From NCBI GenBank assembly GCA_030704615.1, contig CM060734.1, forward strand, positions 45,960,042-46,024,041: DNA of 64,000 bases, written 5' to 3'. Source of the stretch: Takakia lepidozioides. Lineage: Eukaryota > Streptophyta > Takakiopsida > Takakiales > Takakiaceae. The translations under genes and the position numbers were made by a program. Positions 56,301-64,000 of the stretch are shown here, one piece after another; positions within the stretch are counted from its first letter, which is position 1, and every line of letters starts with the position of its first letter. The notes below the pieces were generated by a model. It made no database searches. It had not been told where the DNA came from and saw only the letters and a program-made list of their open reading frames with translations.

Positions 56301-57815
56301 CGGCGCCATTTTCCCAGGTCCGGCCCGAAAATGGCTAAGTCCCAGAACTGACTGGGCCTTGAAATGGAAAAATGAGAATTTCGGTTTTCGGTGCCCACTC
56401 TAGGGACTTAGCCATTTTGGGTGCCCTAGACTGGAAATTCGGCCATTTTTCCAAGGACCAATTTTTATGTGCCACATGAGGCCTCTAACATCCTGAAATG
56501 CAAGGACTTGAAAGGAAGGCATCACGTATGTACCTGTACAGAAGGCGCATTGTTGCTTTGTCCGCGTTCGGCTGGTCGGTGAATTCGTGGCTCCGGCGGG
56601 CATGGGGTATCTCCCGAAAGAATAGGTCGGTTTTGTACAGCAGAAAGTATCTCGTCACATAGTCGCGTAGGCTCTCTGTTGCAGGAGAAATCTCCATCTT
56701 GAACTGATGTGCTTGTGTGTCCAGCTGCTCTTGCGCATTCGTCGTCACCTGTGGAGATTCTCCATCAGATCGCTTTCCTGAAAATACAATGAATCCCCCC
56801 CCTACAAGAGTAGAAGCGCCAAACGAAGCGTGGGGAAGTACCTGAAACCACCATGTCATGCGGTTCATCCACATGTCGAATGTGGGGTCAGACAGTTTGT
56901 CCAGTTTAGGGAAGCTCCACATGTCCCTTGTACTTTGGGAACCATTCCAGATTTGGAGCCACCGGGTCTGTCCAACCACCCAGCATATTCGTAAGCGCCA
57001 AACACCACAAAAACGAGTTGTTGCCACCACAATTTGGTTAAGAATGTATCACCTTTTCTGTTGCATCCACACAGGATGTGGCCAGACGATGGAGCTTCTC
57101 CAATGTCATCGTGGGCTTCAGAGCGCGGGAGTAGTGCTTCCACCTCCACCAGAAAGTCGGCACCAAGGGTGGGATCAGCTATGGCCACGTACTTTACCAT
57201 CCGCGACTTGTACTTTATGCAGGCCCTGGCCTCCGCAGCTTTGAGATACGATTCAAGTGCCGGGAGGGTTAGATTCTTCTCCTCTGACTCCATGTAGAAC
57301 CTCCGCGCATGTGCCAAATCTGCTGAATTTTCGTCTGTCAAGAATGCGCACATAAGATTAGAGATCCTGCTCAACACTTTTTATTCTATTGGGGGAGGAG
57401 AGACAGATTAGCTCAACAAAACAGTCAGGAGCTTTACCCGAAATATGTAGTCCACCATGGCGTCTATGCTCAACCTATACCAGGTTCTGTCTGCCTTTGC
57501 CTCCGACTTGCGCAGGAGGTCGGCACTGAGCGAATTGGCAAACTCTTGCACCCCCTGATTCCCGACATCCTTCACTCGGAAGAGCATATGGGACAAGTTG
57601 GTGGCAATGAAGGCATTCTCAGTCACCCTGCAATCCCACATTTCCATCAAACAATACTGAAATGGGAATTTTGAACAAATATGAGGATTCGCAATGAAAT
57701 GACTTACAAATTTTGGGTCCAAAAGCAAGAGGCGTTGTAACTTACGAGTTGATGTCCGCCATTGCAGCTTTGAGAAGACTGCAATCTTTGGGCCCCGCAA
57801 CCTTCACCACAACAC
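53340..57815 (-). pseudogene. ParB-methyltransferase gene, copy 2 (broken)
   Basis: Co-linear with the gene at 36.7-41.9 kb. Exons seen: ParB-like domain end CSLLKAAMADINS (57,815-57,745), ENAFIATNLSHMLFRVKD and KADRTWYRLSIDAMVDYIF, YKSRMVKYVAIADPTLGADF (about 57,300-57,050), DYVTRYFLLYK (about 56,650), FEPPFFLAW...DCPWYVD (about 55,650-55,530), CDMILLDIPDG motif IV (about 54,840), GFGLAGMLLDDGGCVVVLAT, exon 54,476-54,212 with RSPAFIQTLMETC and ILDLTCGTG motif I, exon 54,127-53,938 with ASMWAGTLSDRHVFAFEPD, and tail exon from about 53,795 with NVPFFARGDFMPSPERDY. Defects: truncation of the ParB-like exon, TGA near 55,474, TAG near 54,976, frame shift near 53,745. The motif IV variant DIPDG is shared with copy 1. 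Confidence 0.82.
55715..56460. repeat. 146-bp tandem array with element-specific palindromes, in an intron
   Basis: CCCTGAACTGGAAATTCGGC recurs at 55,847, 55,993, 56,139 and 56,285 (period 146 bp), with diverged outer units at 55,720 and 56,424. Each unit holds GAAATTCGGCGCCATTTTCC and its reverse complement GGAAAAATGGCGCCGAATTTC, both with a GGCGCC centre, plus GGGACTTAGCCATTTTGGG and its inverse, so the unit folds on itself. The array lies in an intron of methyltransferase copy 2 and differs from the palindrome of the 15-kb element. Confidence 0.92.
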
Positions 57816-58810
57816 TGTCGCGCGGCTTTTACTCACCCATCCCTTCGCTATCCGAGGTGGGAACTCCAAGATAGAAGAGTTGGAAATCTCTAAGCACTCA
57901 GCCCGCTCAGAACAATCAGTCATGACCTACAGCTAGTGTATCATGGGGGTGTTTCCTATTTGTACTCCTTCCCGCATTCATGTTAGCGAGTTACCTTACT
58001 ATCTGCAATTAAGTATAAGTTTGCTTTAGAAATCTATCAAGTTCCATCCATTCATTCCACAGCTTCACTCAGATCTCTCTACACAGTGTGAGTATGAAGT
58101 ATGTATCAAATTAATTAATATCTATCAAGTATCAGGTTGAAGCCATGGTGTCTCTATTCTGCTCTACATTACAACTCTACTTCTTGCATTCAGCCAGTAT
58201 CAACAGATCGTTTTTCTCCTACTCCGTGCTCTCCCCTCTTTCTCCTCAGAGATGCGCTCTCCGCTCCATTTCCAAGTTCTGATCCCCCCCAAAGTCCTCC
58301 TCTCCCGTCCCGCTCCTCCTTTATCTTCCTTTCCGTGGTTCTAACCGTTTCCCTCACTAACCGTCATCCGTGAACTAACATGTTTCATTCGCAGATGTTG
58401 TTCCCCACAGTCGTTCCCTGTCCTGTTATCCGTTCCCTATGGTCGTGACAGCTGTGTCAAGTTGTGACTGGCTGTGCGACTGTGTTGGGCTGTGTCGGGC
58501 TGTGTCGAACTGTGACTGGCTGTGACGGCTGTGTCTGGCTGTGGTGGTTGTGTCGGACTATGACGGGCTGTGTTGGACTGTGACGGGCTGTGTCGGACTG
58601 TGACGGGCTGTGTGACTGTGACGGGCTGTGTCGGACTGTGACGCTGTGTACGGGCTGTGTAACCCCCCCCCCTAAAGTGCGCTGCTGTCACCCCTAGGGC
58701 TCCTATTGGGTCTGTGCAAAAATTAAGGGTACCCCACAGATCCCGTAAAAGTGCCTAAGTCCCAGACAGTCCTCTAACATTACCTCTTCTCCTCTCAAAA
58801 AGCCGTGTCC
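57816..58810. other. Probable LTR region with GGCTGTG minisatellite
   Basis: 58,440-58,665 is a minisatellite of CTGTGTCGGACTGTGACGGG-like units. A C-run (about 58,661) and CCCCTAGGGCTCC (about 58,691) are polypyrimidine tracts that on the minus strand could serve as polypurine tract next to the LTR. No gene. Confidence 0.45.
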
Positions 58811-61800
58811 TCACGGTTTACTGTTTGGGATTTGTAACCCTTTGTGAGTGAGTACCCTTCTGACGTTAGAGTCTCGTGAAGGACTCCGTGTGCGAGCCCG
58901 TGTCCTGTCACTGGTTGAGGGAGATGATTGAACACTACCAGGATATGTCAGTCCCTCTGGAGGCTGATATCGAGGTAATCTTTCAGGCATAGGAGACCCC
59001 CGTCGCTTCTTCTCTGCCATCTGAATTGCATAGTCTTCTGCCATGTCAAAGAGTCCGCTGAAGAAACAGTAGTATCAGAATCCTCGTCCCTGAGGTGTTT
59101 TAACTGTCGAACTCTAACTGGAATTCTCTGGGGCATACAATGTTGTCCCACCATATCTGGAAGTTTAAACTGTAAAACTTGTTGTAAGCGCTGAATTGCA
59201 AAATTGGTGAAGACCCTGAGCTCCTTGTCTGTCCAGGTGAGTGGGAGTACCAATGACTTGTGAAATTGTGCAAGTATTTCCATGCCTCATGTCCCTTAAA
59301 GAAAATATCGTCAGGGCCGAATTTCTGTGTTGACAAATTGTTCCAGGCCGCATGAAACCATGAACGAATCTGAGAATCCTTTTGCATCATAACTTTTGCC
59401 TCATATAGGTACATATGAGGTGGCACTGAAGGTAAGACCCAATGATCCCACTGGAATAACTCAGAAAGCGCGTTTGCATCTTCTGCTGCTCAATGTGATA
59501 ACGTACCAGAAAACAAGCAGCGTAGTATAACCCGCAGCCCATGACAATACTTGCTACCTCTTTGGTCTTGGTATAAATGAATCCATGTACAACTTGGAAG
59601 GCAATTAATTCCTTCAACATGGTACTTGCCTCATGCCAGTACTGCGCAAAGTGATGATCCTCAATTGGTCGATTGTTCGGAAGAACTTTAGTCCTAGTTG
59701 CCACTGGCAGCCAAATGCGCATGATTTGATAGTAATGTGCCAATGACTGCGGAGGACTAAATTCCTTCCAAGCCAAATCCAACACAATGGGAATTTGGTT
59801 GAAGGGCATAATCATAGCCCGACTGTACTCCCGTGCAGCTGGAGTTTTAGGTGGGTTAAAAGCAGCATTCCCCCATACCTCAGGCTGTGGTGGCCGTGGT
59901 GTGGTTGTAGTAACAACAGGGTCAGCTACTGGCACAGTGACTTGTTGTGGTGTTGGTGGCACTGGCTCTTGTACCATTGGCATCTCCTGCACCCCCTGCG
60001 AAGAAGACTGAAAAGCCAAAGTTCTCGCTTGTAAATAAGAAGCCATCAGCTGTCCCTCAGGTACAAAGACTCTCTTGTCGATATTTGAAGTGAGGTCCTC
60101 CACTTGAGTCTGCAGGCCGTCTACATCCTCTGTAACTCCGCTATCCTACTATAGACATTGTCTATAGTAGTTGTGGCAATGTTCTGCACTTGCAGTCTGA
60201 GTCTCGCTTTGGGTGAGCTTTCGTGGTGCTTTGCCCTCCACCGGCCCTTGTGCTAACCAGACCTGCATAAGGTGGTTATCCACCAAGTTGCTTGTGGCAC
60301 CCCTGAGAGTCTGCTCCTCTGTGAGCCTGTACACATCTATCTACTGCTGTAAAGCCTCCATGCGCTTCGCATGAGGTTCAACCAAACTCGCATAGGCAGC
60401 AGCCAGATTATTGGCTTCCTTCCAAGCCTTGTTAGCCACAGAGAGTTCATTTCTATTTACCATGAGCGTTTGTTGCAACTCCAGGATGTACCTCTCTTGG
60501 TCAGCTTCAACCTGCCTGTATTGCTTGAAAGTATTCATTGCGACAGATTGTATTCTTCATATCGACAATGAGTTTTACTTGCTCAACATTCTCTGCCTCT
60601 GCCTTCGTACATCTTTCCGCTTGACTGTTTATTTCTATTGTAGCTTGGTCAAGCATAGTTGTGAGTGTAGCACATTGTATGGCCATCCTGTCATGCACTG
60701 TCTGCAACTCCGTATGTAGTGCATTCACTTTTGCAACTTGCTTTCATGCTTCACCTGCATTTGGTATAGCTGTTGCTTATGTGCTTCGTGCAACTGGTCT
60801 TGCGCGAGGCCTGCCTCAATCAATTGTTCCTTGGCCAATTGCAAAGCCGCTTCTGTACTCTCTAAGTCTTGCTGCATCTTGAGAGTGACCTCTTCATCGA
60901 CCTTGTTTGCACACTCAGTGGCAAGTCGAGCCTCAAACTCCTTCCTGAGTTCCTCCCTCAAAGCTGCCAATTGGGAAGTTGGAACATGGGATTTGACATA
61001 AGTGCCCAACAAATTAAGTGTCCTGCTTATGGAACTCATAAGCATGGCCTGTTGAGGGTCATCATGGTGAGCTTGCTGCTGTTCTCCCCCTGATCCTCAC
61101 AGTGTGATGCCTCATGAACCACTCAGGCCATTGTCCCACCAGATTTTCTTCCTGAACCACTTCATCCGTCACAGGTGCTGCAGTGTTTTGACATTCTACC
61201 TGTGGTACCTCCGTCACAGGTGTGTTATTATATGCACCGCAGGTTTCCCCTGGACAACCTGCACCTCCGGAATCACTGTTTCCCTGACCAGACCAGAATT
61301 TTCATAGAGAAGGTCCCCCTTCTCAATTTCTGCCACCACTTGATATCTAACCCTTCTTTCTCCAAATCAATTATTTCTGGTGGAACTGCATGGACAACTT
61401 GTGGTAACTCTGTGACAAGCCGATCATCTGGCTGTGATGGCTGTGATACTGAAGTAACTTCCTCTTCCCTCTCTGAAGGTCCTGCTTCCAATAATAGCAG
61501 CTCTCTGTGCTGCTGTGCCCCTTCCTGCACAAGAGCTTGGGAAACATTATCATGCGGTTTTCGTAAGCCAGTGGATCCGCCACTACAGTCTTTCCCCGCC
61601 TCTGTCTCTTAGTCTGGGGTTGCCTGCCAGTCCACCTCACTGTGTGAAGAGCCTTGCTCTTCCATTGCAGTGGTTTCGGTCTCAAACACTCCCATCTCCT
61701 TTCTTTCCCGAGCATCAAGTATGCAAGAATCAAGAATTATTTGAGCAATGATTGGGCCAGACACTATGATAGGAGACTTTGCGGGTGCCCTGTAATCTTT

Positions 61801-62545
61801 TCATCTCCTCTATGCGTTGTACATTATGTCCGCCCATGCTACCTCTTCTCCTCTCAGGGCTTTGAGTATTTCCTCTGTGAAGGATCTGCTCAAATACTGT
61901 TGGTTCTGTTTCATGGCAAACAGAACGTTCAATACCTGGCCTACCTCCCTTAGCCCTGGGTAGACGGCCTTGGTACAAGCATAACCCTGAGTTTTAAAGA
62001 AACTCCTTTTTGGAATAAGTCCCCTATTTGCAGTCTTGCCCTGTGCTCCTCCACATGCACCTGACCTGATGGCAATTCAAACAATTGCTGTAGGTATAGG
62101 GAGTAATTTCTAATTCAACTCCCTTCACCGTTGTTGCTCCTGTCCTAGGCTCAAAGTTCTGCAAGAATTGTAACATGTACTGCCTATGGTGCAATGTCCA
62201 ATCTTTGCTTTGCAATCCTTCTAATCGCAGCTCCTTCAGTAACTGTACCGCCTGTGGAGTAGCAATCGTTTGTTTCTGCAGGATTGTGGTGCTCTTCACC
62301 CTGATTTCTTCCATTCCTCACTCTCTCATTCTAGACCCACAAAAAGGTTTTGGCTGTAACAATTGAAGAAATGCCTGCAGGGCACAAAACATAAACGTAT
62401 GGTTGCCACAAAATGCTATGGGTAATTTCTTGTAAGCCTGCGGGGCTTGCAAGCATCGATTAAGAGAAAAGATCCGCTCTGTTCTTCCGTCCCTATGCCA
62501 CTGCGTAAGTAATATTGCGAGCGTATAGTCTGTTAGTTCCTCCAT
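58811..62545 (-). CDS. Long post-integrase ORF region of the gypsy element (coiled coil), frameshifted
   Basis: A series of minus-strand frames appears to be one decayed ORF running from MEELTDYTLAILLTQWHRDG (62,545) to THKGLQIPNSKP (58,811). Features in order: FCGNHTFMFCALQAFLQLLQ, QAVQLLKELRLEGLQSKDWT, a Gln/Glu-rich part, a coiled coil of heptads (LREELRKEFEARLATECANK; ELQTVHDRMAIQCATLTTML; DQERYILELQQTLMVNRNEL), a Pro/Thr-rich spacer (about 59,900), a Trp-rich folded part (PPQSLAHYYQIMRIWLPVAT; GCGLYYAACFLVRYHIEQQK) and a basic Ser/Arg tail. It has no clear transmembrane segment or signal peptide, so a classical envelope is not supported. Function not recognised; gag-like structural protein is one option. 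Confidence 0.45.
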
Positions 62546-62591
62546 AGCTTCAAAGCTATAGCATTGATGGTTTGTCCCGTCGAGACGCCCG

Positions 62592-62978
62592 TTACTTGGA
62601 ACGACGCCGACTCTTGCGCTTAAAATCCTCCAATTTCTTGATCCTGCTTCTGGCTTTGATTGGCTGTAACCGCTGTGACTGGATTTTAGATTTAATTTTC
62701 TTTAGTGGACTTTCCCTGCTGGACTGTCCACTAGGATAACACATGTGACAAGAATTTCGCTTTTCTGTACTTGCCGTTTGTTCCGTTGCCCTTTTTCCGT
62801 ATTCATTAATGGGCCCGCCATTCATCCGAATTGACGTGCTAAGTAGGTACTTTGACGGCCATTCTTGTCCTCTTTCTTGATGACACCTGTTCTTTGCACT
62901 CCTTCTCAGCTGTGTGTCGCGCCTGACTTCCACGTGTCCATTTCTAAACTGGCTTCCGTCCTTTCTTCCGCCGGCCAT
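62592..62978 (-). CDS. Basic ORF between integrase and post-integrase region
   Basis: 128 codons, strongly basic (ends KKLEDFKRKSRRRSK-like), with C-x2-C in SCHMCYPSG. It might be the integrase C-terminal extension or a nucleic-acid-binding peptide of the retroelement. No known domain recognised. Confidence 0.3.
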   Translation of the reverse strand: MAGGRKDGSQFRNGHVEVRRDTQLRRSAKNRCHQERGQEWPSKYLLSTSIRMNGGPINEYGKRATEQTASTEKRNSCHMCYPSGQSSRESPLKKIKSKIQSQRLQPIKARSRIKKLEDFKRKSRRRSK

Positions 62979-63015
62979 TTCCCTGAAGTTATCCTGCGTC
63001 CACCTGTCACTGATT

Positions 63016-64000
63016 CTATGGATTGTGTAACCCTAGTAGGCTGTGTTGAGCTGTGACAGGCTGTGTCATACTGTGGTACGCTGTGATAGGTGATGCACTG
63101 TGGTAAGCTGTGATAGGCTGTGACACGCTGTGGTAGGTTGTGATAGGCTGTGTTGCGCCGTCTGGGCTGTGATAGGCGTGTCGCTGGGTTGTGATCTGTG
63201 TCACGCCTTGATGGGCTGTGATAGGCTGTGTCGCGCCTGTTCTGCCCGCCTGGTCATATATGCTCGGCCTAGCGACAAGTGCTCCATACTCCGTTGGTAT
63301 CACTGGCGCAGCCCGTGACTGCTTTTGCGTTTCAACATGCAAATCATGCTGCAATGGTTTGTCATGGATACCACTGTACCCCTTCAACTTATTGGCATTG
63401 ACTCTTCCCAGCATCTCTTTGTTAATGGTTTGTAACATGGCGGTGTTGTTATCATACATCTTCTGTATGACATAAGGTCCTTTCCATGGTGATTTAAGCT
63501 TAGAAGCTTTAATCTTTCCCTTCTTCTGCAACCAGAGAACCAAATCTCCCGTCTTAAAAGTCTTTAACTTGCCTTCATCAAACTGTTCCTTCCTCTTCAT
63601 CTGAATTCTGGTCATATTATCAGCTGCATCAGCACGTACTTCTTCCACATGGTATAATTCATGTTTCCTGACCTTAATTGAATCTTGCAATTCCATTCTC
63701 TTTCCCCATTCCGTTCTCATGGTAGGTAACAGGAATTCCACTGGAAGTAAAGCTTCCATACCATAAACTAATTGGAATGGTGTATACTTAGTGGTGACTT
63801 TATATGAAGTCCTGTATGACCACAAAGCTGTCAGCAGCTTTGTATCCCAATCCGTTCTGTTTGCATTGACTATCTTAGCCAAGATAGTACATAGTATTTT
63901 GTTGGTAGCCTCTGCCTGCCATTACCCTGTGGGTAATATGTTGTACTCTTCCTATGCACAATCATGAACTCTTTAGTCAATAATTCAATGGTCTCATTAA
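63016..64000 (-). pseudogene. Gypsy integrase, C-terminal part
   Basis: The window edge cuts the integrase core: IVHRKSTTYYPQGNG with a frame break at about 63,925 (the next block reads EATNKILCTILAKIVNANRT only in another frame), then TALWSYRTSYKVTTKYTPFQ, LVYGMEALLPVEFLLPTMRT and the GPY/F-like module FKTGDLVLWLQKKGKI ... SPWKGPYVIQKMYDN. It belongs to a different gypsy lineage from the 16-19 kb fragment. 63,030-63,235 is a minisatellite of GGCTGTGATAGGCTGTGTCG units translated as a low-complexity tail. The frame break makes it inactive as given. Confidence 0.8.

Larger units (their letters stand above)
53136..57815. mobile_element. Second ParB-MTase MULE, right part lost
   Basis: The left end GGGGGCTGCTATTTCATGAG is identical to that of the 15-kb element over at least 20 bp, followed by the same subterminal order. 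Only about 200 bp separate it from the tail exon of the methyltransferase gene, so the A1/A2 pair is absent. The element breaks at about 57,815 inside the ParB-like exon, where sequence of a gypsy element begins; no transposase or right end remains. CCTAGTTGA (53,127-53,135) would be its target sequence, but the partner copy is gone. Confidence 0.8.
57816..64000 (-). mobile_element. Ty3/gypsy retrotransposon, 3' half, with long post-integrase region
   Basis: Minus-strand integrase end (from 63,999) is followed by about 4 kb of further coding-like sequence and then a non-coding stretch to 57,816 that should contain the 3' LTR. The beginning TGTCGCGCGG at 57,816 directly interrupts the ParB-MTase exon and could be the LTR edge. 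The LTR cannot be proven because its partner lies outside the window. Confidence 0.65.

Noticed and set aside
55832-56309. Minus-strand frames with MAKSLGWLAPKTEI repeats
   Set aside because: Translation of the 146-bp intronic tandem repeat; not conserved as protein in copy 1.
58811-62545. Envelope-type protein in the gypsy element
   Set aside because: No signal peptide or transmembrane segment recognised; coiled coil alone is not enough.

Overview
The window reads as nuclear DNA of a land plant with a large, transposon-rich genome. It holds conserved plant genes (an ARMC6-like armadillo protein, proteasome subunit RPN7, a FAD2-type desaturase), repeated fragments of PLS/DYW-type pentatricopeptide (PPR) genes, plant CACTA, MULE and Ty3/gypsy elements, spliceosomal introns, and no bacterial operon structure. 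A fern or another seed-free vascular plant fits best; the species cannot be fixed from the sequence.

Layout. 0-8 kb is the only ordinary genic part: the 3' end of an ARMC6-like gene (+), an intronless RPN7 (+) and FAD2 (-). 8-21 kb is low-complexity DNA, a TIR MITE, a relic DNA-methyltransferase exon pair with scattered short palindromes, a degenerate RING ORF, an unusual ORF with a ParB-like DGQH motif, a 5'-truncated gypsy pol ending in a PHD finger, and a MITE/satellite cluster. 21-31.3 kb holds a PPR pseudogene and a decayed CACTA element (TNP2 remnant, SET-domain ORF, second En/Spm-like ORF, CACTA terminus). 31.3-33.5 kb is gypsy, PPR and dispersed-repeat debris. 33,533-48,673 is one 15.1-kb MULE-like DNA transposon with matching ends and a 9-bp target duplication. 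48.7-53.1 kb is repeat debris, a SINE-like sequence, LINE endonuclease fragments and a PPR-DYW pseudogene. 53,136-57,815 is a second, broken relative of the 15-kb element. 57.8-64 kb is a minus-strand gypsy element with a long region after the integrase.

The exciting part is the 15-kb element. Besides a MULE-type transposase with a SWIM zinc finger, it encodes a multi-exon protein that combines a ParB-like domain (DGNHR motif) with a circularly permuted amino-methyltransferase domain of the N4/N6 type (motif IV first, then DLICGTG motif I). It also carries two head-to-head paralogous genes of unknown function. Near-perfect palindromes, GAAATGCGGYRCCGCATTTC, are spread through it: about 28 sites at about 53-bp spacing between the methyltransferase and transposase genes, others downstream of the methyltransferase gene and singly in its introns. 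The second copy (53.1-57.8 kb) carries a different palindrome in an intron, and the third methyltransferase relic (12 kb) sits among a third palindrome type. I infer a transposon family in which a phage-like ParB-methyltransferase coevolves with element-specific palindromic sites, possibly for self-marking or transposition control. Gene content, ends and repeats are visible in the sequence; the function is inference.

Many of these ORFs carry frameshifts, several at or near short homopolymers, so the elements are either recently decayed or the consensus has indel errors.
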